Source: Desulfobacteraceae bacterium (GTDB lineage: Bacteria; Desulfobacterota; DSM-4660; Desulfatiglandales; Desulfatiglandaceae). Taken from it: a stretch of 8,592 nt of DNA. A program made the translations under genes and the position numbers. Positions 1-6,465 of this stretch are shown here, one piece after another; within the stretch, counting starts at the first letter, position 1, and each line of letters starts with the position of its first letter. The DNA lies in contig CP070700.1 of NCBI GenBank assembly GCA_020349865.1, positions 4,453,595 to 4,462,186 of the forward strand, in the 5' to 3' direction. Under the pieces are notes generated by a model. It saw nothing but the letters and a program-made list of their open reading frames with translations. It had not been told where the DNA came from and searched no databases.

Positions 1-245
1 CCGTCTCGCATCCCGCCCGTTTTGTTAAACATTTCAATCCACTTCATAGAAATGTCCAGACGCATGTCGATAAAGTGTGCGGCACGCTCAAGCTTGAGTA
101 TAGATGCCTCTTTCCACTCATTCAGCATTGTTTTTCTTGCGAAGAGAAATCCGAAAAAACCCATTGAGAAAAGAAGGAGGGCTACGGGGATTAGCAAAAA
201 CAGGACCAGCCGTTGCTGTAAGCTCTTTATTTTAAATGGAGTCAT
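1..245 (-). CDS. Membrane-anchored signalling protein, N-terminal part (runs off left edge)
   Basis: The first 81 codons of a minus-strand gene are visible and the rest lies beyond position 1. The ATG at 245-243 is preceded in frame by a TAG eight bases upstream (256-254), so no longer in-frame start exists close by. The product begins with a short basic cytoplasmic leader, then a hydrophobic segment at about residues 12-36 (RLVLFLLIPVALLLFSMGFF and following), then RKTMLNEWKEASILKLERAA and an amphipathic helix ending at KTGGMRDG. This layout (short N-terminus, one TM, then an extracytoplasmic helix rich in E, K and R) is typical of Cache-type sensors at the head of histidine kinases, PPM phosphatases or chemoreceptors. 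The output domain is not in the window, so the class cannot be decided. No strong Shine-Dalgarno is visible; a large inverted repeat lies immediately upstream. Confidence 0.7.
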   Translation of the reverse strand, partial: MTPFKIKSLQQRLVLFLLIPVALLLFSMGFFGFLFARKTMLNEWKEASILKLERAAHFIDMRLDISMKWIEMFNKTGGMRD

Positions 246-251
246 TTTCTC

Positions 252-307
252 ATGCTATATAAGTCAGGTAATAAAGTCGAATCTTGATTCCCTTTATTAT
301 ATAGCAT
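252..307. repeat. Nested 56-bp inverted repeat upstream of the partial sensor gene
   Basis: Outer arms ATGCTATATAA (252-262) and TTATATAGCAT (297-307) are perfect complements over 11 bp. Inside them AATAAAG (270-276) pairs with CTTTATT (292-298), which shares two bases with the outer right arm, and GAATC (279-283) faces GATTC (286-290). On the right side the outer and inner arms are contiguous; on the left they are separated by about 7-9 bases, so the fold is a long stem with one bulge. It ends 7 bp before the sensor start codon at 245. On the minus strand the right arm contains TATAAT (301-296), a possible -10. It could be a leader hairpin, an operator, or a short palindromic element; there is no T-run of the kind seen in an intrinsic terminator. 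Confidence 0.7.
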
Positions 308-520
308 CAGTTTATACTCCCGGCTGGAATTATCAAGTACCAAAGATTGAAATTAAGCTGACCTTTATCACTTGCGGCAGAATTTATTACGACTGCGAGA
401 AGCGATTCTCAATCAGTGGAACCAGCAACTGATTTCTAACCCGGTATTGTAACGATCGGTTAGTGTGCTGGAATGAATATCCTAATTACTATAGGAATCG
501 CTACAACTCTTAAAATAGAC

Positions 521-682
521 TCAAGAATCGAGCGACTTGTTTTTTAACGGTTCGTCACACTTTTCGTGAGCATCGCATGACGAGCAACCACAGCCGCCAG
601 TATTTTTGGCACTCTTATAAAACCGTCTCACAATATATGCGCCAGCCAGAGCTACGATCAGTATTACTAATAAATTATCCAT
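521..682 (-). CDS. FeoB-associated-type Cys-rich small membrane protein
   Basis: This 53-aa peptide has an N-terminal hydrophobic helix (residues 1-18, MDNLLVILIVALAGAYIV), a basic stop-transfer stretch (RRFYKSAK, 19-26), then a cysteine cluster GGCGCSSC with Cys at 31, 33 and 36 and a further Cys at 42, ending in a short polar tail. Single TM, basic patch and C-x-C-x2-C cluster match the FeoB-associated Cys-rich membrane protein family, small proteins usually encoded next to the ferrous iron transporter FeoB. No feoA or feoB is seen in this window, so the iron link is by family resemblance only. The ATG at 682 is preferred over the in-frame ATG at 688 because GAGAG (693-689) then sits 6 bases upstream. 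A palindromic operator candidate and a TTGACA promoter candidate lie 60-115 bp upstream. Confidence 0.75.
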   Translation of the reverse strand: MDNLLVILIVALAGAYIVRRFYKSAKNTGGCGCSSCDAHEKCDEPLKNKSLDS

Positions 683-740
683 AGACATCTCTCATAGAGA
701 ATTGTGGTAATGCAAGGCTTAAAGAATAAAACCGTATTTA

Positions 741-755
741 TACCACAATGTGGTT
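741..755. promoter_or_regulatory. Palindromic operator candidate, copy 1
   Basis: TACCACAATGTGGTT contains perfect 6-bp arms ACCACA and TGTGGT around one base. It matches 13 of 15 bases of the palindrome at 1908-1922, which also lies upstream of a small metal-associated gene. A further half-site (TACCACAAT read on the minus strand, 709-701) lies between it and the gene starting at 682. It lies 13 bp downstream of the -10 candidate at 774-769, a position where a bound repressor would block transcription. The minus-strand sequence at its edge also reads TGGTATAAAT, which could serve as an extended -10, so the exact promoter geometry is uncertain. The cognate regulator is unknown. Confidence 0.55.
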
Positions 756-768
756 TTGCATTAATAGC

Positions 769-796
769 AATCTAATAATTTTCGTTCATTTGTCAA
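769..796 (-). promoter_or_regulatory. Sigma70-type promoter candidate for the Cys-rich peptide gene
   Basis: On the minus strand a consensus -35 TTGACA (796-791) is followed after 16 bp by TAGATT (774-769), which matches 4 of 6 bases of the -10 consensus. Transcription would start just upstream of, or inside, the palindrome at 741-755 and run into the gene at 682. The same TTGACA/16-bp arrangement recurs upstream of the YHS gene. Confidence 0.4.
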
Positions 797-963
797 AGCA
801 TTTTTTCATCAAACCTTGGGAAGTGAATGGGGCCTGTCGGCACTAATATTAGGCGGGAGATGTTTTGTCTATTATAGGACAGTTTAAGTGGGCAGGTATT
901 AGCCGAAGCTCATTATAGTTTCGGAATACTCTGAAAGTGTGTTTCAATATTTGTCGGCCGCAG

Positions 964-1167
964 TTATAGATATTTGCTATTTTTCTTCCCTTCTTCATCC
1001 GTTGAGGTATTCTCCTTGGTTACCTGAGCCTCTCTAAAGTTCTCCGTGTTACTGGAAACAATATGGATTTCGCACTCAGGGAAAAGCGCATTAAGCAGTG
1101 TAAGAAAACCCTTATCAGTTTTCGCATGGTTAGAAAAAACTATTATTTTTTTCACGTTGCCTTTCAC
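964..1167 (-). CDS. Small hypothetical protein (67 aa)
   Basis: The product is not recognised. It begins with a hydrophobic beta-strand-like stretch (KKIIVFSNH), then an amphipathic helix (GFLTLLNALFP), then a second strand (CEIHIVSSN), and ends in a charged, probably disordered tail rich in Glu, Lys, Thr and Asn. That order looks like the first beta-alpha-beta unit of a small alpha/beta protein. The listed start is GTG at 1167-1165, which follows the stop of the upstream small ORF by 3 bases, so translation could be coupled. A second in-frame GTG at 1155-1153 has AAAGG four bases upstream and may be the real start, giving 63 aa. It is reasonably protein-like, but neither the family nor the expression is supported beyond the sequence. 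Confidence 0.45.
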   Translation of the reverse strand: MKGNVKKIIVFSNHAKTDKGFLTLLNALFPECEIHIVSSNTENFREAQVTKENTSTDEEGKKNSKYL

Positions 1168-1170
1168 TCA

Positions 1171-1329
1171 TCACTGCTTAAAGAACTCACGGGCATATCT
1201 GAGGCCAAATTGTTCCTCTATGATCAAGAATATCTCTTCGTTATCCAAGCCGCTTTTCCGTAAATCTTCAATGGCCCCATGAACCATCGCATCAAAAAGC
1301 TTTTTCGTTATTTCCTTTTGGTTCTCCAT
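1171..1329 (-). CDS. Small hypothetical helical protein (52 aa)
   Basis: The gene is not recognised. The 52-aa product begins MENQKEITKKLFDAM and ends REFFKQ. It is highly charged and predicted by eye to be almost entirely helical, with heptad-like hydrophobic spacing (LFDAMV, IEDLRKSGL, IFLIIEEQFGL). It begins with ATG at 1329-1327, with only a weak GGA upstream, and ends in two consecutive TGA codons (1173-1168) in the same frame as the following 67-aa ORF, whose GTG comes next. The helix-rich acidic character and the tight packing with the next ORF favour a real gene pair, but the length is short enough that chance cannot be excluded. Confidence 0.42.
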   Translation of the reverse strand: MENQKEITKKLFDAMVHGAIEDLRKSGLDNEEIFLIIEEQFGLRYAREFFKQ

Positions 1330-1531
1330 TATATCCGTTCAATAAGATTCAAAGGGCCCACAGAAATTCCTGAGAACTGCAAGATAAACTACGCCATATT
1401 GTGTAATGCAAAAGAATACTTCGAGCCTGGTTGTGATTCTCGTGTCAAAGAATTTTGTGGAACGTTCACCACTATGAGCAATGATTTAATCAGCACAACC
1501 GGTTTAGGTATTCTTGCCTATGCTCTCCGGG

Positions 1532-1801
1532 TTAGTGGCATTTAAGAGGCTTGCTACCTGTGGCCCTGTTTAAACGCTCCAGATATCGTGCCCACCAACC
1601 CTTACGCTTCGCTGTATTTGACTCCAAGTACTTCTGAGGGTTGATATCAAAGGCTTTGCGACAGCCCTCGGCACAGAAGTAGTAAATGCTTCCCTCATAT
1701 TTGGCCACCAGGTCTTTATTGCCGGGGGAAATATTCATGCCGCATACCGGATCGATCACGACTTTTGTAATGGCCTTAGTGGGGGTTGTTAATTTCGCCA
1801 T
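1532..1801 (-). CDS. YHS-domain metal-binding protein
   Basis: This 89-aa soluble protein has a central YHS domain: DPVCGM (residues 17-22) followed by YEGSIYYFCAEGCRKAF (35-51) and NPQKYL (54-59). Cys20, Cys43 and Cys47 are the expected metal-ligand positions. YHS domains occur alone or fused to heavy-metal P-type ATPases and bind transition metals such as copper. After the domain comes a basic, aromatic tail KGWWARYLERL (67-77), ending KPLKCH with a fourth Cys and a terminal His, which could add a ligand pair. The start is well supported: AAGGAG (1814-1809) lies 7 bases before the ATG at 1801. The gene is divergent from the ZraS-like kinase and has its own promoter and palindrome candidates upstream. 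A metal chaperone or storage role is inferred; the metal cannot be read from the sequence. Confidence 0.85.
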   Translation of the reverse strand: MAKLTTPTKAITKVVIDPVCGMNISPGNKDLVAKYEGSIYYFCAEGCRKAFDINPQKYLESNTAKRKGWWARYLERLNRATGSKPLKCH

Positions 1802-1907
1802 TTCTAATCTCCTTTCTTGAGCCGGGTTAAGCGGTTATGCGATCCAATTTTCCTTCAACGAATGCGTCTAATTTTTTCAAGGATCATTTTCTTTTATGCA
1901 AGAAATG

Positions 1908-1922
1908 TACCACGATGTGGTA
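1908..1922. promoter_or_regulatory. Palindromic operator candidate, copy 2
   Basis: TACCACGATGTGGTA has perfect 6-bp arms TACCAC and GTGGTA around GAT. It differs from the copy at 741-755 at only two of 15 positions. It sits about 105 bp upstream of the YHS start codon, 22 bp downstream of the -10 candidate, in the likely early transcribed region. Two copies upstream of two different small metal-associated genes in a 1.2-kb span suggest a shared transcription factor. It does not match the Fur, CsoR or Rex consensus as I know them. Confidence 0.55.
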
Positions 1923-1944
1923 GCCCTCGTTTATCCATTAATTT

Positions 1945-1972
1945 TACTTAACTTATTGGATTTCGCTGTCAA
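1945..1972 (-). promoter_or_regulatory. Sigma70-type promoter candidate for the YHS gene
   Basis: Minus-strand TTGACA (1972-1967) is a full consensus -35. The -10 is weak: TAAGTA (1950-1945) at 16 bp, or TAAAAT (1946-1941) at 20 bp. The palindrome at 1908-1922 follows downstream. The long leader to 1801 ends in a strong AAGGAG. Confidence 0.35.
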
Positions 1973-1981
1973 ATAAGGCGC

Positions 1982-2002
1982 TTTATTTCTTTAGGAAATA
2001 AA
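1982..2002. repeat. AT-rich inverted repeat, 8-bp arms
   Basis: TTTATTTC (1982-1989) and GAAATAAA (1995-2002) are perfect complements around a 5-base loop. The stem is all A/T apart from one G:C pair, and no T-run follows on either strand, so a terminator is unlikely. It lies 10 bp upstream of the TTGACA of the YHS promoter candidate (between it and the kinase), where a regulator site or an UP-like element could act. Confidence 0.45.
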
Positions 2003-2232
2003 ACAAAAAGTGAGTAAAAATTATCCAGGCTTAACGTTTGAAGGGTATCCAGTTGGGTAAAAAGTATCCGCTAAAAGTGACAATAATCGTGGCCTCGCTT
2101 CCCGGCGAAAGACTTAGCCAATTACCCAGACCACGGTTATATAAGCTGGTATCCGCGGGATTGTGGTGCGGGATTATTTGTCACCATACCATGAATTCAA
2201 AGTTGGTCTGTGTTTTGCTTGTTAAGGGTTTT

Positions 2233-4014
2233 ATGGGAAATTATTTGCCACGCAAAAAATCATGGGTTGGCATACCCCCATGGATGATCATAGGGGCCGT
2301 TTTGATCCTGCTGCCTATCTTTGCCTTCATCACCGGTCAAAAAATCAACCGGGAAAAAAAATATATTACAGCGCTTTTAGTGGAGAAAGGAGCAGCCCTG
2401 ATCAGGTCTTTCGAAGCAGGCACCAGAACCGGGATGATGGGTATGATGGGGGTGCAGGGGGGAGGTTTTCAAGTCCAAAGGTTGTTGATGGAAACCGCTC
2501 AACAGCCCGATATTGTGACTATTCTTGTCAGTGATGTAAATGGGACCATCCTGGCTCACAGTAACCCTTCCAAAATTGGGAAAATGTACGGAATAGGCTT
2601 GGATCTAAGGCGAATTTCCCGTTCCCAGAATGTGCTGTGGCGTCAAGTGTCAGGTCAGAACGGAGCTGAGATATTTGAGGTGTTTCGGCGGTTTTCGCCC
2701 ACTCACGGGCATATGCAGAGACATCACCGTAGAATGATGGGCATGATGAACAATGAATGGTGGCAAGTACACATGACCCCTGAGGGAGCCACCGGTGATG
2801 CGGCCCAGGTGATCTTCGTCGGACTGGACATGGGACCAGTGGAGGTGGCAAGGAAGCAGGACGTACGTCATGCGATCATAATGGCTCTGATCCTTCTACT
2901 GATTGGATTTGCTGGTATTGTATCTCTTTTCTTAGCTCAAGCTTACCGTTCAACGAGGACGTCTCTTTCACGAGTGAAGGCCTTTTCAGACAATCTGGTC
3001 GAGAATATGCCCATAGGTTTAATTGCCTTAGACATGGATGGAAAAATTGCTTCTTTTAATCAGACAGCCGAGTCTATACTCCATACGTCCTCCGAAAAAG
3101 TGGTCATGAAGAGCCCTCCCGAGGTATTGCCTCCACCGATGTGGGAACTCATAGATCGCTTCAAAACTGACACACGCTTCATTGATGAGGAGATAGAATG
3201 TCTCATCACTAATGGGAAAAGCACCCCCCTGGAGGTCATCGCTACCACTATAGAAGGGGGAACCGGAAACTTTCTCGGACATGTGATCCTTTTTAGGGAT
3301 TTAAGCGAAATTCAACACCTAAAAAAAGAGATTGAAAGAAGTCAACGCCTTGCTTCCATCGGGAAGCTGGCAGCCGGAATTGCCCACGAGATACGTAATC
3401 CATTGAGTTCAATTAAGGGATTTGCCACCTATTTCAAGGAGAGATACCGGGAAGTGCCCGAGGATCAAAATACGGCTGAGATCATGATCCAAGAGGTAGA
3501 ACGGTTAAATAAGGTTATAACCCAGCTCTTGGAATTTGCCCGGCCTATTAAAATTAAGCAGAATCAAACATCCCTTCAGGCGCTGGCCGAACAATCCTTG
3601 AAAATGATTGAGGGCGAAGTTTACCGTAAGGGTGTCAAATTGGCTTTAAAAAGTTCTCCGGATGTGGAAGAAATCATGGTTGATCCCGATAGATTCAAAC
3701 AGGTTTTTCTGAATTTATTCTTAAACGCACTTGAATCAATGGAAAAGGGCGGCAACCTTTCGGTAGAAATTCGGAGGGATAAAAAAGCCAGGAATATTCA
3801 GGTCATCATCTCTGATACGGGCAAAGGTATCAAAGAAGGGGATCTGGCTCACATCTTTGATCCTTATTTCACCACCAAATCATCAGGAACTGGATTAGGG
3901 CTTGCCATTGTCCACAAAATAATTGAATCCCATGGAGGCAAAATAAGCGTGCAAAGCCAAACAGGAAAGGGAACTAAAGTAACAATCTTACTATTTTCTT
4001 TCTTGGAAAGATAA
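2233..4014 (+). CDS. ZraS/HydH-like sensor histidine kinase with Met/His-rich sensor region
   Basis: Membrane sensor kinase of 593 aa. The order is: TM1 at about residues 17-35; an extracytoplasmic sensor to about 212 with an ILVSDVNGTILAHS strand pattern typical of Cache/PAS-like sensors; TM2 at about 213-235; a cytoplasmic PAS domain at about 250-355; HisKA with the phospho-acceptor His385 in AHEIRNP; and HATPase with an N box around N494/N498, DTGKGI (528-533), FDPYFTTK (542-549) and GTGLGLAI (552-559). The catalytic core looks intact. Two sensor patches are rich in Met and His: GMMGMMG near 67-73, and HGHMQRHHRRMMGMM followed by WWQVHM at 158-181. ZraS-type kinases sense zinc, and Met/His runs favour Cu or Zn binding, so a metal ligand is inferred. 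The ATG at 2233 is chosen because AAGGG lies 4-5 bases upstream and the residues before it (open back to TTG at 2038) are not protein-like. The expected response regulator downstream is a remnant. Confidence 0.88.
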   Translation: MGNYLPRKKSWVGIPPWMIIGAVLILLPIFAFITGQKINREKKYITALLVEKGAALIRSFEAGTRTGMMGMMGVQGGGFQVQRLLMETAQQPDIVTILVSDVNGTILAHSNPSKIGKMYGIGLDLRRISRSQNVLWRQVSGQNGAEIFEVFRRFSPTHGHMQRHHRRMMGMMNNEWWQVHMTPEGATGDAAQVIFVGLDMGPVEVARKQDVRHAIIMALILLLIGFAGIVSLFLAQAYRSTRTSLSRVKAFSDNLVENMPIGLIALDMDGKIASFNQTAESILHTSSEKVVMKSPPEVLPPPMWELIDRFKTDTRFIDEEIECLITNGKSTPLEVIATTIEGGTGNFLGHVILFRDLSEIQHLKKEIERSQRLASIGKLAAGIAHEIRNPLSSIKGFATYFKERYREVPEDQNTAEIMIQEVERLNKVITQLLEFARPIKIKQNQTSLQALAEQSLKMIEGEVYRKGVKLALKSSPDVEEIMVDPDRFKQVFLNLFLNALESMEKGGNLSVEIRRDKKARNIQVIISDTGKGIKEGDLAHIFDPYFTTKSSGTGLGLAIVHKIIESHGGKISVQSQTGKGTKVTILLFSFLER

Positions 4015-4021
4015 GAGCACT

Positions 4022-4101
4022 ATGAAGACAGCGAATATCATTTGGGGGTGAATGATGATCAAGTACATCGCACAATGTTAAGGACCTTCATCACCGTATG
4101 A
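4022..4101 (+). pseudogene. Remnant of an NtrC/ZraR-type response regulator N-terminus
   Basis: Seven bases after the kinase stop, an ATG opens MKTANIIWG and hits TGA at 4049-4051. Shifting frame at the run of five G (4044-4048) continues VNDDQVHRTMLRTFITV, then stops at 4099-4101. Joined, this reads like MKTANI(I/L)-V-(N/D)DD-x-VHRTMLRTFI. That is the beta1-acidic pair-helix1 start of a receiver domain, as in NtrC-family regulators (typically ILIVDDDEVHRTMLRTL). A second shift would give PYEIQ, matching the usual GYEI of the next strand. The rest of the receiver, and any AAA+ and DNA-binding domains, are absent; the convergent hybrid kinase gene ends at 4127. It occupies exactly the place where the cognate regulator of the upstream kinase would start, so I read it as a decayed partner. 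The segment is short, so chance resemblance remains possible. Confidence 0.6.
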
Positions 4102-4126
4102 GATACAGATCTCAAAACCGTTGAAT

Positions 4127-6415
4127 TCAGTTGCTTCTGCTTAGTGCCCTCCGAGTAGTCTCGGCTAATTCGCGCATGACAAAGGGCTTCATACTGAATT
4201 CCGTTATACCAATTTCCTTTGCTTTTTCCTCAGTGATACTTTCACTAAATCCCGTACAAAGTATAATTGGGATATCGGGACGTATCTTCATTAATTCTTT
4301 TGCCAGTTTGTCTCCAGTCAAATTCGGCATGGTCATGTCGGTAATAACCAGATCAAACCGCTCTGGCTGGGCTCGGAATGCTTCGAGGGCTTCAACGCTG
4401 TCCGATATTGTCGCAACTTCATACCCCAAATGGGAGAGTATTTGCGCCCCTATCTCAACCAAATCCTCCTCATCATCGACCAAAAGAATGCATTCATGTC
4501 CTTTGGGAAGGGATTGATTGCCTTCCGCTTCGGCTGCCTCGATTTCTTGCTCAATTCTCGGAAAATAAATGTGGAAGGCTGTTCCCTTTCCCGGCGCCGT
4601 CTCAACTGTGATTCCACCTCGGTGACGCTGCACAATACCATGTACCACTGACAATCCGAGCCCAGTCCCCTTACCCTTTTCCTTGGTGGTAAAATAGGGA
4701 TCAAAAACTCTTTCCAGAACCTCTGTCTTCATTCCATGCCCTGTATCTCGCACACTCAGTTTCAGATAGGCCCCTGGATCGATGTCCAAATACATGGTCG
4801 TGGTAGTGTCTTTTATATCCACCTTTTTGAGACTGATCTCTAATAAACCGCTCTCACCACCCATGGCAGCGGCCGAATTTGTACAAAGGTTCATGAGTAA
4901 TTGGTGGACTTGAGTGGGATCTGCCTCAATAATTCCTGTATTGGAATCTATGTGCTGGCGGATCTCAATGGTGGCTGGCAGAGAAGCCCTTAGCAACTTC
5001 AAGGCTTCTTTTATAATAACCCTAATCTCGACGGGTTTCAGTTCTTCTTTGCTCTGTCTGCTAAAGGAAAGAATCTGTTGCACTAAATCCTTTGCACGTT
5101 GAGATGCCCTCAAAACTTCCATCAGGTTTTGCTTCACCTTTGTCCCCTCAGCAACCTCCAAACCTGCTAACTCCGAATATCCAATAATTGCTGAAAGGAT
5201 ATTGTTAAAATCATGGGCCACGCCCCCTGCCAACGTTCCGATAGCCTCCATTTTTTGTGCTTGCTGCAGTTGCATTTGGAGCCTCTGTTGCTCTGTAATA
5301 TCCTTAAGAAGCCCAACCATGCCAGTTACCTTGCCTTCTGAATCGAGATTCGTCCCACCACTAAGATTAAAAAGGCGGGCTGACCCGTCCTTATGTATTA
5401 AAGTCCCCGTGACATCGGTAAGCGTTTCCTTCTTATCCCTAATCCGTTTAAACAGCCGGACATACTTTTTGGCATCTTCCTCAGTTGCAAAATCTATGAA
5501 ATATTTGCCTATAACGTTGGCTACCTTATGTCCCAAGACCTTTTCCCACGCAGGATTGACATAGGTAAAGGCGCCATCGTATCCTAAAGTGTAGATGATC
5601 TCAGGAGAATTCTCGCTAAGGTATCTGAATCGCTGCTCACTCTCCCGTGCATCCTCTTCCGCGCGCTTGCGCTCAGCAACCTCCTGTTTTAGCTCCTTGT
5701 TTGCATCCACCAACTGCACCGTACGTTCATCCACCCTTCTTTCCAGTTCCCGATTTGCTGCCTTGACCTTCCTCTCTTCGGCTTCCAATAAACGTGCCTG
5801 CATAAACTCTTTCCGGGAATAAAATTCAATAGAATAACAGGCAAACATTCCAATTATATTGCCAGCAAGAAAAAAGAAGTTGTTATTGAGTAAAATTGGA
5901 ATAGGAGTCGGATTCAACCAAATGGCAGCACATTCGTAAGCGACTACGATCATCCACCCGGCGACAGTTGCCCAAACGAATCTGAGTTTGAAGAAAGTAT
6001 ATCCAAAGAAGTAGACAAGAATCAGACCTGCATAGTATGAATAATTCCCTGGATAGGGAGCAATCAAGATCATTTCAATAATACCGAATCCAGCCACTAA
6101 TATGACTGAAGTAAGACATAAAGGCATAAACCTTTTGAAGTGTGTGGTAAAGGAAAACAGGAAAACAGCAAATGCAAAGGGTACAAAAACTCCATAACGG
6201 ATGAACCAGAGCTTATCCTTCACGTCTGGGACGATCCAGGCATCCAGAATCCCAAAAATACTATAGAAGAATATGGCAAGAAGCAGGGCTATACGGACAT
6301 GTCGGAGGGATTTTCGAAAATAATCATCGAGGAAAGCCTCTTCAAGTTCTCCCTGAAACGATAAGGTAAACAGGTTTGCCTTGATCTCGTCTGATCTTGA
6401 GGACAGAGACGTCAC
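4127..6415 (-). CDS. Hybrid sensor histidine kinase (multi-TM, PAS, HisKA, HATPase, REC)
   Basis: This 762-aa protein starts with a cytoplasmic leader (1-37) and about six membrane helices (about 41-198), containing YYAGL (127-131) and NNNFFFL (177-183). A charged coiled coil follows (about 205-262, RKEFMQARLLEAEERKVKAA onward), then a PAS domain (263-375), HisKA with His401 in AHDFNN, and HATPase with N509/N513, DTGHGM (557-562), FDPYFTTK (571-578) and GTGLGLSV (583-590). A C-terminal receiver (641-758) has acidic pair D647/D648, phospho-acceptor D693 in ITDMTMP, T721 and K743 in SMKPF. All phosphorelay residues are present, so it should autophosphorylate and pass phosphate to its own receiver; no separate output domain follows, so an Hpt protein or another partner is likely. 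The start is GTG at 6415-6413 with GGAG nine bases upstream. It follows the phosphatase gene by 50 bp on the same strand, so the two are probably co-transcribed. Confidence 0.9.
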   Translation of the reverse strand: MTSLSSRSDEIKANLFTLSFQGELEEAFLDDYFRKSLRHVRIALLLAIFFYSIFGILDAWIVPDVKDKLWFIRYGVFVPFAFAVFLFSFTTHFKRFMPLCLTSVILVAGFGIIEMILIAPYPGNYSYYAGLILVYFFGYTFFKLRFVWATVAGWMIVVAYECAAIWLNPTPIPILLNNNFFFLAGNIIGMFACYSIEFYSRKEFMQARLLEAEERKVKAANRELERRVDERTVQLVDANKELKQEVAERKRAEEDARESEQRFRYLSENSPEIIYTLGYDGAFTYVNPAWEKVLGHKVANVIGKYFIDFATEEDAKKYVRLFKRIRDKKETLTDVTGTLIHKDGSARLFNLSGGTNLDSEGKVTGMVGLLKDITEQQRLQMQLQQAQKMEAIGTLAGGVAHDFNNILSAIIGYSELAGLEVAEGTKVKQNLMEVLRASQRAKDLVQQILSFSRQSKEELKPVEIRVIIKEALKLLRASLPATIEIRQHIDSNTGIIEADPTQVHQLLMNLCTNSAAAMGGESGLLEISLKKVDIKDTTTTMYLDIDPGAYLKLSVRDTGHGMKTEVLERVFDPYFTTKEKGKGTGLGLSVVHGIVQRHRGGITVETAPGKGTAFHIYFPRIEQEIEAAEAEGNQSLPKGHECILLVDDEEDLVEIGAQILSHLGYEVATISDSVEALEAFRAQPERFDLVITDMTMPNLTGDKLAKELMKIRPDIPIILCTGFSESITEEKAKEIGITEFSMKPFVMRELAETTRRALSRSN

Positions 6416-6465
6416 TTGGTGGTTCTCCGAAAGTTCTGAATTCCATAATGAACGATTTCAGGAGT

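Larger units (their letters stand above)
1802..2232. other. 431-bp divergent intergenic region between YHS gene and kinase
   Basis: No convincing gene is present on either strand. The minus-strand side holds the YHS ribosome binding site, a palindromic operator candidate and a TTGACA -35. An 8-bp-arm inverted repeat lies in the middle. From 2038 the kinase frame is open without a stop, but the translated 65 residues do not look like a protein and lack a plausible start, so this part is treated as leader. On the plus strand TTAGCC and TATATA (2138-2143) are 18 bp apart and form a weak promoter candidate for the kinase. A half-site TGTGGT (2162-2167) of the palindrome is also seen there. Confidence 0.5.

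Noticed and set aside
22..432. Plus-strand 136-codon open frame
   Set aside because: It runs antisense to the partial sensor gene (1-245), which has a clear TM and signalling-type sequence, and across the nested inverted repeat; the product shows no domain and has no ribosome binding site.
903..924. CCGAA...TTCGG inverted repeat downstream of the 67-aa ORF as a terminator
   Set aside because: The 5-bp arms enclose a 12-base loop and no T-run follows on the minus strand.
1279..1545. Plus-strand 88-codon open frame with several Cys
   Set aside because: It overlaps the 52-aa minus-strand ORF and the 3' end of the YHS gene, has no Shine-Dalgarno and no recognised motif. The 1330-1531 stretch looks non-coding on both strands, but the Cys spacing makes it worth one homology search.
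2038..2232. N-terminal extension of the ZraS-like kinase from a TTG at 2038
   Set aside because: The extra 65 residues do not resemble kinase leaders, contain no plausible signal or domain, and the ATG at 2233 has a better upstream AAGGG and an immediate basic-TM start.
4100..4113. GAGAT-ACAG-ATCTC hairpin between the convergent genes as a terminator
   Set aside because: The arms are only 5 bp and no T-run follows on either strand.
5202..5564. Plus-strand 120-codon open frame
   Set aside because: It is antisense to the PAS/HisKA region of the hybrid kinase, whose domains and catalytic residues are unambiguous; the Ser/Cys-rich product is a typical shadow translation.
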